Positions 8,442-15,420 of a stretch of DNA of 64,000 bases are shown piece by piece (within the stretch, counting starts at the first letter, position 1; each line of letters opens with the position of its first letter). The translations under genes and the position numbers were made by a program. Origin of the DNA: Xylanibacter ruminicola (GTDB lineage Bacteria; Bacteroidota; Bacteroidia; Bacteroidales; Bacteroidaceae). Where the stretch lies: assembly GCF_900107775.1 (NCBI RefSeq), contig NZ_FNRF01000003.1:310001-374000 (forward strand). The letters are read 5' to 3'. A model generated the notes under the pieces. The model searched no databases. It was not told the DNA's origin and worked only from the letters and a program-made list of their open reading frames with translations.

Positions 8442-9085
8442 ATGACAATAGAAGATATACAGAAATCGACGGAGTTTCAGACTCTGATTGCTGAATGTAC
8501 GGTATACGACTATAAGGAGATGCTGGAAGATAAAAAACCGAAGAGTTGGCTGAAGAGCGTGAGTGCTTTTGCCAATACTTTGGGTGGCTCGCTGTTCTTT
8601 GGAGTGGACAATGATGGCAACGTTAAGGGGCTGGAGGATATTCAGCACGTGACAGAAACCCAGTACTGGCTGACGTGATGGCGCAACTGGACTATATGGA
8701 GAAACGTGGTAGCGGCCTGAAGCGTATTTGCAACGAGACGAAGGCGCTGGAGTCATATAAGGAGGAGAGACGGCCTGTATTTAAATCATCGCCCAGTCAG
8801 TTCATGACAGTGATATATTCAGTTGATTATAAAGATGCAGGTAAAGAAATGGGTGATGGTCAATTAAATGGTCAATTAAATGGTCAATTAAGGGGTCAAT
8901 TAAACGATAGCCAGAAAGAGACATTGGAGTTTATAAAGACTCACGAGGGCTATAATACAACCAGAATAGCAGACGGTCTCGGAAAGCCATTCAGAACTAT
9001 TGTTAAGCATATGAATGTACTTCTTGAACTGAATATAATAGAACGTCGTGGAAGCAAGAAAACGGGTGGATATTATGTAAAATGA
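8442..9085 (+). pseudogene. AlbA_2 (Schlafen-like) DNA-binding/ATP-binding protein, broken by an internal deletion
   Basis: The first frame (8442-8678) encodes an AlbA_2-type N-terminus (EFQTLIAECTVYDYKEML; ANTLGGSLFFGVDNDG). It runs to about HVT and then stops. The second frame is open from before 8654 and reads RNPVLADVMAQLDYMEKRGSG. That is the usual sequence near the C-terminus of full-length members, and it continues into a winged-helix tail ending at 9085. The two parts therefore meet at about 8650-8656, out of frame. The roughly 200-250 residues that normally lie between them are missing. This explains why neither fragment alone looks complete. It is presumably non-functional. A short protein from the second frame (start at 8675 or 8678, with an HTH tail) cannot be excluded. 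Confidence 0.85.
8858..8905 (+). repeat. Four tandem 12-bp repeats (GGTCAATTAAAT)
   Basis: The units are 8858-8869, 8870-8881, 8882-8893 and 8894-8905; the last two differ in their final bases. They are in frame and encode a repeated Gly-Gln-Leu-Asn/Arg linker just before the C-terminal winged helix of the AlbA_2 remnant. Copy number could change by slippage without altering the frame. Confidence 0.9.
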
Positions 9086-9091
9086 GACGAG

Positions 9092-9120
9092 GGAAACACC
9101 GGGACAGGTTCCTGTTTCAT
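9092..9120 (+). repeat. Left REP-like inverted repeat of the RAYT unit
   Basis: It matches the reverse complement of 9949-9977 at 28 of 29 positions. The core GACAGG-TT-CCTGTT can form a short hairpin. The core is shared with the dispersed copies at 14811 and 15421. Confidence 0.85.
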
Positions 9121-9157
9121 ACAAGGAATAATTATTTAAGAAATATATTAATAGCAA

Positions 9158-9952
9158 ATGCCAAGGCAATCCAGAAAACCATCGGGGACGGGTATATATC
9201 ATGTGATGATGCGTGGTATAAATCATCAGAATATCTTTGAGGAGCAGGAGGACTATTATCAGTTTCTCAAAACATTGGATTTGATGGCTCTGTCGTACGA
9301 GCCTGATGGTACTCCGGCAGGGAGGAACTATACTCTGTATGCTTATTGTCTGATGCCTAATCATATTCATCTTCTCATTCGTGAACGCGAGGACACAATT
9401 GGGATGGCAATAAAAAGAATAGCATCTTCATATGCTTATTATTATAATCATAAGTATTCTAGAGATGGTCATCTGTTCCGCGAGCGGTTTAAGAGTGAGC
9501 CTGTGAACGATATGGCGTATTTCGTTACACTTTTGAGATATATACATCAAAATCCTGTAAAAGCAGGGATGGTAGAGGCTGTTGGGGATTATGAATTCAG
9601 CAGTTGGGGTGAATACATGGACAAAAATGGAACATTGTTCCCACTATGTGATACTTGTACTATCTTGAATAGACTATCATACAATGAATTGAATGAACTT
9701 GTGAATGCCTCCCTTTCTGATGATGTGGCTTGTCTTGACGTTGAAGATGTTTCGAAAGGACGTCCTTCAGATGATCAGGTGATGTCGCTGATAAAAGAAA
9801 AGACAGGTGTAACGAATAGCAGTGCTTTTCAGCAATTACCTGCAGATATAAAGAAATCTGTATTGATTGAGTTGAAGAATAGGAGGGCTTCGCTGCGCCA
9901 ACTGGAAAGATTGACAGGAATCGGGAAAAGCATGATATATCGATTGAAATGA
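9158..9952 (+). CDS. REP-associated tyrosine transposase (RAYT, Y1/IS200-like)
   Basis: A 264-residue protein beginning PRQSRKPSGTGIYHVMMRG, the typical N-terminus of the Y1_Tnp/RAYT family. The HUH metal-binding motif is H69-I-H71 in MPNHIHLLI. The likely catalytic tyrosine lies in the SSYAYYYNHKY helix near residue 90, followed by GHLFRERFKSEPV. The last 30 residues (LRQLERLTGIGKSMIYRL) form a helix-turn-helix, as in many Bacteroidetes members. It would nick and rejoin single-stranded REP hairpins. The inverted REP copies on both sides and similar hairpins elsewhere in the window support this. The gene appears intact. Confidence 0.92.
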   Translation: MPRQSRKPSGTGIYHVMMRGINHQNIFEEQEDYYQFLKTLDLMALSYEPDGTPAGRNYTLYAYCLMPNHIHLLIREREDTIGMAIKRIASSYAYYYNHKYSRDGHLFRERFKSEPVNDMAYFVTLLRYIHQNPVKAGMVEAVGDYEFSSWGEYMDKNGTLFPLCDTCTILNRLSYNELNELVNASLSDDVACLDVEDVSKGRPSDDQVMSLIKEKTGVTNSSAFQQLPADIKKSVLIELKNRRASLRQLERLTGIGKSMIYRLK

Positions 9953-9977
9953 AACAGGAACCTGTCCCCGTGTTTCC
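9949..9977 (-). repeat. Right REP-like inverted repeat of the RAYT unit
   Basis: Inverted copy of 9092-9120 with one mismatch. It overlaps the TGA stop of the transposase (9950-9952). Confidence 0.85.
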
Positions 9978-10045
9978 TTTAGTCGTTCTTGGACTAGCCA
10001 AGCGGCAGAGCCGAGCGCACAGTTCAGGGGTAAAGGTTAACGGTT

Positions 10046-10276
10046 ATGGATCAAGAAACAAGATGGCAAACCAAATATAAGGAGATCGTAGATTTCATTG
10101 AGGCCAATCACAGGAATCCTTCACGACACAGGATAGAAGAGCATGATATGCTCAATTGGTTAAAAGCTAATAGAAAGCTTATGAATGCTGGGGAATTGAA
10201 AGAACCGAGGTTTAGTAAGTTCTCGAAACTGCTGGAATTGTGTGAGAGGTATAGGCGAGTAAATCAATATGTATGA
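10046..10276 (+). CDS. Small helicase-associated-domain-like protein
   Basis: A 76-residue protein whose spacing of aromatic residues and charges (W at 7, FIEANHRNPSR, MLNWLKANRKLM, RFSKFSKLLELC) resembles a single helicase-associated (HA) repeat. Such repeats are usually found at the end of DEAD-type helicases in Bacteroidetes mobile regions. Here it stands alone. No known activity can be given; it could be a remnant of a larger protein or a small DNA-binding protein. A hairpin terminator follows at 10297. Confidence 0.6.
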   Translation: MDQETRWQTKYKEIVDFIEANHRNPSRHRIEEHDMLNWLKANRKLMNAGELKEPRFSKFSKLLELCERYRRVNQYV

Positions 10277-10296
10277 ATAAGTGAAAGCCTAAAATA

Positions 10297-10320
10297 GGGG
10301 TGCAAAAAGCACCCCGATGG
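10297..10320. terminator. Hairpin terminator between convergent small genes
   Basis: Stem GGGGTGC/GCACCCC (10297-10303 and 10309-10315) with an AAAAA loop, lying between the HA-like gene (+) and the DUF2188 gene (-). On the minus strand the hairpin is followed by TATTTTAG and on the plus strand by a weaker T run, so it may serve both. Confidence 0.6.
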
Positions 10321-10368
10321 CAGTTTTCTAATAACTAAAAAATCAAAACAAATTACTGCAACATCACT

Positions 10369-10590
10369 TTATCCTCTAGGAGGGAAAGGGTCGTTACCAT
10401 AACTTCTTTTGTCGCGGATGTGTCCGTCCACTGCATGAATGGTTAGTTCCTTGCCTTGGTTCATGGCAATCTGCCTACCACGTTCTATCGCTTGGTACTG
10501 ATGGCCGAAGACACCGGAACTGCGAGTGCAGCCCTCTTGCTTGACTTTCCAGACATTTCCGTTCTTGACTACGTGAATTTGATTTCCCAT
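10369..10590 (-). CDS. DUF2188 domain protein
   Basis: A 73-residue protein that is almost entirely a DUF2188 domain: HVVKNGNVWKVKQEG, then a helix with AIERGRQIAMNQGKEL, then HAVDGHIRDKRSYGNDPFPP at the C-terminus. I chose the ATG at 10588-10590 because homology starts there. An upstream in-frame ATG at 10629 would add 13 residues. The family function is unknown; such proteins are small, cytosolic and often in accessory regions. The gene may share the minus-strand promoter at 11005-11012 with the tiny upstream reading frame. Confidence 0.8.
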   Translation of the reverse strand: MGNQIHVVKNGNVWKVKQEGCTRSSGVFGHQYQAIERGRQIAMNQGKELTIHAVDGHIRDKRSYGNDPFPPRG

Positions 10591-10717
10591 AGCTTTACAG
10601 ATATTAAGTTCTGAAAAAATGCTTTTCATAACTGGGCATGGTGCCCCATACGAGAGGAAACCTCAATCATAATAGAGGTAAGTATAATCCAAAGATACAC
10701 GGAAAAGATTCTTAAAT

Positions 10718-10801
10718 CTATTTACGTGTGATTTTGACTGTGGTTCTGACACGAGTTGTCGTATTGATTCTAGTGCGAACTCGTATTGTTCTTGTAGCCA
10801 T
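10718..10801 (-). CDS. Candidate 27-residue, very basic small protein
   Basis: A minus-strand reading frame with ATG at 10799-10801 and TAG at 10718-10720. The product is almost only Arg, Lys, Thr, Val and Ile, starting MATRTIRVRTR and ending VKITRK, with Arg/Lys at about every third residue. The biased composition is unlikely for random sequence, but the frame is short. It lies about 200 bases downstream of a good minus-strand -7 box (11005-11012) and 128 bases upstream of DUF2188. It may be a nucleic-acid-binding peptide, a regulatory upstream peptide, or chance. Confidence 0.35.
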   Translation of the reverse strand: MATRTIRVRTRINTTTRVRTTVKITRK

Positions 10802-11097
10802 AATTTCAATCAGCAAAATACAATAATTGAAAAAATATTCCGTTCTATAAAATCTAGACCAATAGTAAATAGAACTTCGTAGTTGTGCCCAGAGCACGCG
10901 CGAGAGTAGTTCAGCCCTGCAGTTGCCCCTGTGGGGCTAACGTTATTATAACAAATAAGGAGGATTGAGTTTCTAAGTTATCCCAATTGCCGTCCTTTCG
11001 ACTGCAAAATTACCAATCTTTTTTCATAACACCAACTTTTTAGTGAAATATTTGTGTTAAAAACTGTAAACAATAAACTTTTTCGTTGAAAATGCGT
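10802..11097. other. Intergenic leader region between divergent genes
   Basis: About 300 bases between the minus-strand small ORF and the toxin gene. It holds a minus-strand -7 box at 11005-11012 and, in the transcribed minus leader, GC-rich hairpin potential around 10893-10943 (for example GCCCC/GGGGC). The rest is AT-rich and I see no gene in it. A structured leader or small RNA on the minus strand is possible. Confidence 0.4.
11005..11012 (-). promoter_or_regulatory. Bacteroidetes -7 box, minus strand
   Basis: TAATTTTG read on the minus strand, directed toward the 27-codon ORF and DUF2188 with a leader of about 200 bases. Confidence 0.55.
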
Positions 11098-11105
11098 TAT
11101 CTTTG
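11098..11105 (+). promoter_or_regulatory. Bacteroidetes -7 box of the toxin-antitoxin operon
   Basis: TATCTTTG, 33 bases upstream of the toxin ATG at 11139. It fits the TAnnTTTG consensus. Confidence 0.7.
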
Positions 11106-11138
11106 CATTGCATATACAAAAGAGTACTAATAAACATA

Positions 11139-11489
11139 ATGGCTACAAAAGAACAAGTAGAAGATTTTCTGAAGAGGCTAAAGGAGAAAATCAAGGTGTT
11201 TGATATCATTTTCCGGGATGACAGGGGGAAGAACCTACAGACACTGGCCACTTTGGAAATCACTCCAACTTACCGCAAGCAGGTTATCCTGAATATTGAA
11301 CCAGAAGACTATTCGGAAGGACCAATTGTGGACACTCTCAATAGAATGGGAGAGATGTGGGTTTTCGGCAAGGACGTGAAAGGTCATGAGGTGTATATCA
11401 AAATCACGTTTGGGCAACCGAACAACAGCACGATCTGCATTTCTTTCCATATAGCTGAACATCCGATGACGTACCCATTTAAAAACTGA
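11139..11489 (+). CDS. Putative type II toxin (MqsR-like, Panacea-associated)
   Basis: A 116-residue protein. The start ATG at 11139 is preferred to 11103 because it lies downstream of the -7 box with a 33-base leader, and the protein then begins MATKEQVEDFLKRLKEK. The fold pattern (helix, then strands TLATLEITPTYRK, VILNI, EMWVFGKDVKGHEVYIKITF and ISFHI) resembles small RNase-like toxins of the MqsR/RelE kind. The strongest reason for a toxin call is the partner: the next gene, five bases later, has the HTH plus Panacea-like layout of known antitoxins. Function is inferred from this pairing. Confidence 0.65.
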   Translation: MATKEQVEDFLKRLKEKIKVFDIIFRDDRGKNLQTLATLEITPTYRKQVILNIEPEDYSEGPIVDTLNRMGEMWVFGKDVKGHEVYIKITFGQPNNSTICISFHIAEHPMTYPFKN

Positions 11490-11494
11490 CGATT

Positions 11495-12493
11495 ATGATT
11501 AAGCAAACAATGAAGAGTCCTTTCTCAGGAGGGGATGCAAAACTGTGCCATGAGCCCTCTGTGCTGACTTTCCGCAAGGAACAATTCTGTTATGTTCACC
11601 AGTTTTACGAGTGCCAGGATACTCATGAGCGATTTACTACAACGGAACTGGACGAGGCAAATTTAGCTCAGGTGTATAACAAATATCGTGCAAAATATGG
11701 CATCCCGTTCCCAGAGGAAATCAAGCGCATTCGCCAGCATTATGGTCTTTCAGCTACAAAAATGTCGGCAATCCTTGGGTTTGGCGAGAACCAGTATCGC
11801 TTGTATGAGAATGGTGACATGCCTAGTGAGGCAAACGGAAAGGTGCTGATGTCGATCATGAATCCTGACTTCTTCCTTGCTTTTGTGCTTAATTCTCGTG
11901 AACAGTTCTCTGAAAACGATTTTTCCAAATTGATGGAGAAGACCAGGTCGTGGAAGAGCGCGAAGCATTCGGAGTTTGAGATAGAACATGTGTTTAACAT
12001 CTGTCGTAGAACCATCTATAATGGTTTTGCTGCACAGTCGATAGATAAGCTGAAGAACATCCTATTATATTACATAGAGAGGGGTGATGGCGTTTTCTTT
12101 ACTAAAATGAACAAGCTCCTGTTCTATACGGACTTCTTAGCATACCGCTTGACGGGCAAAGGAATGACCGGCTTGTGCTACAAAGCCATTACTCATGGCC
12201 CTGTGCCCTTGCATTGGGATCGTGTATATAGTTTCTATAACGATATTAACCAGGAGATTGTGCAATATTCTGATGGAAGGGCTGGTACTAAGTTGGTTTC
12301 AAATCTGTCTCCAGACATGACTTATTTTAGTGAGGATGAAAAGGAGATGCTGGAATATGTTTACCAGAGATTCAAGAAGGAAACACCGGCGAAAATCTCG
12401 GAAACAAGCCATCATGAGGATGCCTGGAAGAAATACCTAAACAGTGACAGGCTTATCAGTTTTGAAATGGCCTTCTCGCTGAAAGCAATATAG
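11495..12493 (+). CDS. Antitoxin with HTH and Panacea (DUF4065/SocA-like) domain
   Basis: A 332-residue protein. The N-terminus has a small strand region with several cysteines, then an XRE/MqsA-type helix-turn-helix (IKRIRQHYGLSATKMSAILG, then YRLYENGDMPS) around residues 74-110. The C-terminal 150 residues have the Panacea/DUF4065 pattern: MNKLLFYTDFLAYRLTGKGMTGLCYKAITHGPVP and EMLEYVYQRF. Panacea domains are known to neutralise many unrelated toxins. The protein would bind the upstream toxin and repress the operon. An internal ATG at 11510 is an alternative start. The stop codon lies inside the bidirectional terminator. Confidence 0.82.
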   Translation: MIKQTMKSPFSGGDAKLCHEPSVLTFRKEQFCYVHQFYECQDTHERFTTTELDEANLAQVYNKYRAKYGIPFPEEIKRIRQHYGLSATKMSAILGFGENQYRLYENGDMPSEANGKVLMSIMNPDFFLAFVLNSREQFSENDFSKLMEKTRSWKSAKHSEFEIEHVFNICRRTIYNGFAAQSIDKLKNILLYYIERGDGVFFTKMNKLLFYTDFLAYRLTGKGMTGLCYKAITHGPVPLHWDRVYSFYNDINQEIVQYSDGRAGTKLVSNLSPDMTYFSEDEKEMLEYVYQRFKKETPAKISETSHHEDAWKKYLNSDRLISFEMAFSLKAI

Positions 12494-12536
12494 AAATGCG
12501 AAAATGAGGGTGTAATGCCCTCATTTTCGCATTTCT
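12492..12536. terminator. Bidirectional terminator overlapping both convergent stop codons
   Basis: A perfect 19-bp inverted repeat (arms 12492-12510 and 12518-12536, loop TGTAATG) lies between the antitoxin gene (+) and the small Cys-rich gene (-). Its outer arms begin in the TAG of the first and contain the TGA of the second. A-rich and T-rich arm ends give a U-tract in both directions. Confidence 0.88.
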
Positions 12537-12769
12537 TTCTGGAACCATTCTTCTTCAGGAGCCCAGCCCCAGAAGCACTTTCCGTCACCACCAAGATCCC
12601 ATTGGCATGTAATCTCGTATTGGCGCCTAGGAAGTTTCTCAAAATGTTGATTATGCATCAACACATGTTCTCGTCGGCGGAATTTGCGATGACTAATCTG
12701 TTTTCCGCGCTTCTGCGACTTACAGCAGCAACATGTGCCTGCTGGAAATCTTTTTCTACTTTTACTCAT
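12521..12769 (-). CDS. Small basic Cys-rich hypothetical protein
   Basis: An 82-residue minus-strand protein starting at the ATG of 12767-12769. It opens with MSKSRKRFPAGTCCCCKSQK, four consecutive cysteines, then an Arg/His-rich segment (SHRKFRRREHVLMH) and an acidic Gly/Trp-rich tail (WDLGGDGKCFWGWAPEEEW). The composition is coherent and the stop sits in a strong terminator shared with the antitoxin, which supports a real gene. I recall similar small Bacteroidetes hypothetical proteins but cannot name the family. An upstream start at 12826 is less likely. Confidence 0.6.
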   Translation of the reverse strand: MSKSRKRFPAGTCCCCKSQKRGKQISHRKFRRREHVLMHNQHFEKLPRRQYEITCQWDLGGDGKCFWGWAPEEEWFQKEMRK

Positions 12770-12926
12770 ATTACCTGTAATGTTGTGAGCGGTCGCAAAC
12801 TCTCGTTGCGCCACTCGGTTAAACATTACGAGGCAATATCGCTTAACTGTTGTTTCATATCTGGCTGCAAAGATAGTCGTTTTTATGAAATAATAGGCTA
12901 TTTTGGATATGAAAAATGGTTAAAAA

Positions 12927-12969
12927 GGTTGTTGGGATACAACCTTTTCGAAATGTTTTCGTATATTTG
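12927..12969 (+). promoter_or_regulatory. Promoter and inverted-repeat operator of the SOD gene
   Basis: The inverted repeat GGTTGT-N6-ACAACC (12927-12944) lies 17 bases before the -7 box TATATTTG (12962-12969), so it covers the -33 region. The same arrangement occurs upstream of the Fic gene. Confidence 0.75.
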
Positions 12970-13009
12970 CCCAGGAAACATTATGTTTAATTTTAAAACT
13001 GGGAACGAT

Positions 13010-13588
13010 ATGGGAAAGTTTGAATTAATGGCGCTGCCGTATGCGCCTGAGGCCTTAGAGCCGGTGATTAGTCGCGAAACGATTGCTTTTCATCACGGGA
13101 AGCACTTGGCGGCTTATGTGAATAACCTGAATGGTTTGCTGGAAGGAAATCCGATGGCCGACCTGGCATTAGAAGAAATCGTTTGTCAGGCAACGGGTGG
13201 GATCCTTAACAATGCTGGGCAGATCCTGAATCATGAGTTGTACTTCGGACAGTTTGCTGCGCCAAAGGCTGACAATCAGCCTGTCGGAAAGGTGGCAGAG
13301 GCAATCGTTCGTGACTTTGGTTCGTTTGAGGCTTTCAAGGAGGCATTCCAGAAAGCTGGGGCTACGTTGTTTGGTTCTGGATGGGTGTGGCTCTCTGCTG
13401 ATAAAGACGGTAAGTTGGTTATCACGCAGGAAACGAATGCGGCGAACCCTGTGCAGAAGGGCTTAAAGCCGTTGCTGACGTTTGATGTGTGGGAGCATGC
13501 GTACTACCTGGATTATCAGAACCGCAGGCCCGATCATCTCGCTGCCTTGTGGCAGATTATTGACTGGCAGGTTATTGAAAAACGTTAA
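13010..13588 (+). CDS. sodB: Superoxide dismutase, Fe/Mn family
   Basis: A 192-residue cytosolic enzyme that converts superoxide to oxygen and hydrogen peroxide. Metal ligands are visible as H28 in IAFHHGKH, the His in ILNHELYF, and Asp and His in FDVWEHAYYLDYQN. The GSGWVWL motif is also present. The Gln in NNAGQILNHE is of the Fe-SOD kind; related Bacteroidales enzymes can use iron or manganese. I chose the ATG at 13010 because the protein homology starts there and the -7 box lies 40 bases upstream. The frame is open upstream to 12515 but that part is not coding. The operator at 12927 suggests regulation shared with the Fic gene. Confidence 0.95.
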   Translation: MGKFELMALPYAPEALEPVISRETIAFHHGKHLAAYVNNLNGLLEGNPMADLALEEIVCQATGGILNNAGQILNHELYFGQFAAPKADNQPVGKVAEAIVRDFGSFEAFKEAFQKAGATLFGSGWVWLSADKDGKLVITQETNAANPVQKGLKPLLTFDVWEHAYYLDYQNRRPDHLAALWQIIDWQVIEKR

Positions 13589-13591
13589 AAA

Positions 13592-13634
13592 GGTTGTAAC
13601 GTTACAACCATTTGGGTAATATTTTGTATATTTG
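13592..13634 (+). promoter_or_regulatory. Promoter and palindromic operator of the Fic gene
   Basis: A perfect 18-bp palindrome GGTTGTAACGTTACAACC (13592-13609) starts three bases after the SOD stop. It is followed after 17 bases by the -7 box TATATTTG (13627-13634). Half-sites, their spacing and the distance to the -7 box equal those of the SOD promoter. Confidence 0.75.
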
Positions 13635-13661
13635 CGGCATAAAAAATAATAGCTGGCATCT

Positions 13662-14729
13662 ATGAAGCATCTGAATATTAAAAAGGCACTGGCGGCATGG
13701 CAGGAGTTGCAGCCTCTATCGGAGAAGGATAGGGAGCGGTTGAGCCGTAGATTCACCGTGGACTTTAACTACAACAGCAACCATATCGAAGGAAATACGT
13801 TGACGTATGGACAGACGGAGATTCTGTTGCTGTTTGGTAAGGTGATAGGAGAGGCTGACGTGCATGCCGTACAGGAGATGACGGCGAGCAACGTGGGTCT
13901 GAAGATGATGACGGAGGAGGCCCGGGTGAAGGAGATGCCGCTGACGCAGAACTTTATCCGAACACTGCATAAGACACTGTTGAGGGAGGATTATACGGTG
14001 TATCGTGATCTTCCGGGAGGGGTACAGACGAGTTACGTTATCCATGCAGGGCAGTATAAAACTCGACCAAACAGCGTGATTACCCGCTATGGCGATAGAT
14101 TCGAGTATGCTTCGCCTGAGGAGACTCCGGGGCTGATGACAGATTTGGTGGATTGGTACAACGAGGCAGAAAAGGAAGGTACACTATCGCCTATAGAACT
14201 GGCGGCATTGTTCCACTACCGCTACATACGTATCCACCCATTTGAGGATGGTAACGGACGTATTGCCCGCCTGATGGTGAACTTTATTTTGGCTCGGCAC
14301 GACTATCCGATGATTGTGGTTCGCAGTAGAAAGAAGAGCGAATACTTGGAGGCTCTGCATCAGGCTGATATGGAAGTGGGGCCTGTGCCTGTAGACGGTG
14401 CTCATGCGGAGATTAAGGACATCAGACCGTTTATGAAGTACTTTAATGAGCTGGTGGCTACGGAGGTGTATAACGATGTGCTGTTTGTGAGCGAGCGGGA
14501 TGAGAACGTGTGGTGGTATGACGGGGAGCGGATAGCTTTCCGTACGCCGAACTACACGAAGATTCTGAACGCGATGCGCACGCAGCCTACGCTGACGCTG
14601 GCGGATATGAGAGACGAGACGGGCATCAGCATGGCTGCCATACAGAAGCTGCTGGACCAGTTGATTCAGAAGAAGTATGTGGAGCGGGGCGAGAAAGACG
14701 GCAGTTGGCGGGTGTTTGTGACGCAGTGA
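13662..14729 (+). CDS. Fic family protein (probable AMPylase) with winged-helix tail
   Basis: A 355-residue protein with the Fic core motif HPFEDGNGR (catalytic His192). This motif transfers AMP or other nucleotides from a triphosphate donor to a protein hydroxyl group. An N-terminal inhibitory motif S39-N-H-I-E43-G-N is present; Glu43 would hold the enzyme inactive in cis (class II Fic). The C-terminal 90 residues look like a winged helix (LTLADMRDETGISMAAIQKLLDQLIQKKYV). This is common in class II Fic proteins and may bind DNA or the target. All key residues are present. The target is unknown. It is transcribed from its own promoter with the shared operator. Confidence 0.93.
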   Translation: MKHLNIKKALAAWQELQPLSEKDRERLSRRFTVDFNYNSNHIEGNTLTYGQTEILLLFGKVIGEADVHAVQEMTASNVGLKMMTEEARVKEMPLTQNFIRTLHKTLLREDYTVYRDLPGGVQTSYVIHAGQYKTRPNSVITRYGDRFEYASPEETPGLMTDLVDWYNEAEKEGTLSPIELAALFHYRYIRIHPFEDGNGRIARLMVNFILARHDYPMIVVRSRKKSEYLEALHQADMEVGPVPVDGAHAEIKDIRPFMKYFNELVATEVYNDVLFVSERDENVWWYDGERIAFRTPNYTKILNAMRTQPTLTLADMRDETGISMAAIQKLLDQLIQKKYVERGEKDGSWRVFVTQ

Positions 14730-14810
14730 TAAACGGAAAATAAAAATATGGAGAAGATTATATAACATCGGTGGCGGACAGCCAGAGAATCTGCTCGACT
14801 TTGTGAATAC

Positions 14811-14835
14811 CTGCCAGGGACCTGTCCCCTGGCAG
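14811..14835. repeat. Dispersed REP-like hairpin
   Basis: Perfect 9-bp arms CTGCCAGGG/CCCTGGCAG around the loop ACCTGTC. The first 21 bases are identical to the copy at 15421. The core GGGACAGGTCCCTG (minus strand) differs at one base from the ends of the RAYT unit at 9092-9977. Confidence 0.8.
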
Positions 14836-14862
14836 AGATGAATAACTAAAAACTAGAAAGGT

Positions 14863-15405
14863 ATGAAAAAGATTTTGTTTATTATTGGGTCGTTGAGAGC
14901 GAAGTCGTTTAATCGGCAGGTGGCTCGTGTGGCTAAGGAAATCATCGGCGGAAGTGCTGAGGTGCAGGAACTGGACTATAGCGATCTGCCGCTGCTGAGT
15001 CAGGATATTGAGCAACCAGAATTGGAGGTTGTGGCTCGCATTCGAAAGGAAGTGAGCGAGGCTGATGGGCTGTGGATCTTTACGCCGGAGTATAACATGA
15101 GTTATCCGGGGCACTTGAAGAACCTGCTGGACTGGCTGTCGCGCCCTGTAAAACCGATGGACTATGCTACGCCGACGTGCATCAACGGCAAGCGTGTGGC
15201 TATCAGTGGGGCTGGTGGTAAGGCTGCTACCGCTGATTGTAGGGCCAAACTCACGGAACTGCTCACCTTTATGAAGGCTGAGGTGATCAAGGATCAGGTG
15301 GGTATTGCTGTGCCTGCAGAGGCCTGGGGTACGGATGTGCTGGTGCTGACTGATGAGCAGAAGGCCGCCCTAAAGGCGCTGGCTGATAAGTTAATTAAGG
15401 GCTGA
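14863..15405 (+). CDS. NADPH-dependent FMN reductase family protein
   Basis: A 180-residue flavodoxin-like protein. The phosphate-binding loop for FMN is GSLRAKSFNRQVA at residues 9-21, and the ring-binding motif is TPEYNMSYPGHLKNLLDWLSRP at about residues 74-95. Members reduce FMN, quinones or azo compounds with NAD(P)H, and several protect against quinone or oxidative stress. The exact substrate cannot be read from sequence. It stands alone between two REP-like hairpins (14811 and 15421). No clear -7 box is visible just upstream, so it may be transcribed from the Fic promoter. Confidence 0.9.
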   Translation: MKKILFIIGSLRAKSFNRQVARVAKEIIGGSAEVQELDYSDLPLLSQDIEQPELEVVARIRKEVSEADGLWIFTPEYNMSYPGHLKNLLDWLSRPVKPMDYATPTCINGKRVAISGAGGKAATADCRAKLTELLTFMKAEVIKDQVGIAVPAEAWGTDVLVLTDEQKAALKALADKLIKG

Positions 15406-15420
15406 TGGAAAATATTAATC

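Larger units (their letters stand above)
9092..9977 (+). mobile_element. RAYT element: transposase gene between inverted REP-like ends
   Basis: A 29-base sequence at 9092-9120 is repeated in inverted orientation at 9949-9977 with one mismatch. The pair brackets a single Y1/RAYT transposase gene. The right copy overlaps the transposase stop codon. Each end contains the core GGGACAGGTTCCTGT, able to fold on itself. RAYTs are normally resident genes flanked by REP sequences that they mobilise rather than classical insertion sequences, so this is called as a REP-bounded unit. Confidence 0.8.

Noticed and set aside
8858..8905. Possible CRISPR-like array
   Set aside because: The 12-base units are directly adjacent without spacers and lie in a coding frame.
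12515..13009. Upstream extension of the SOD frame
   Set aside because: It crosses the terminator, the SOD operator and the -7 box, and lies opposite the 82-residue minus-strand gene. SOD homology starts at 13010.
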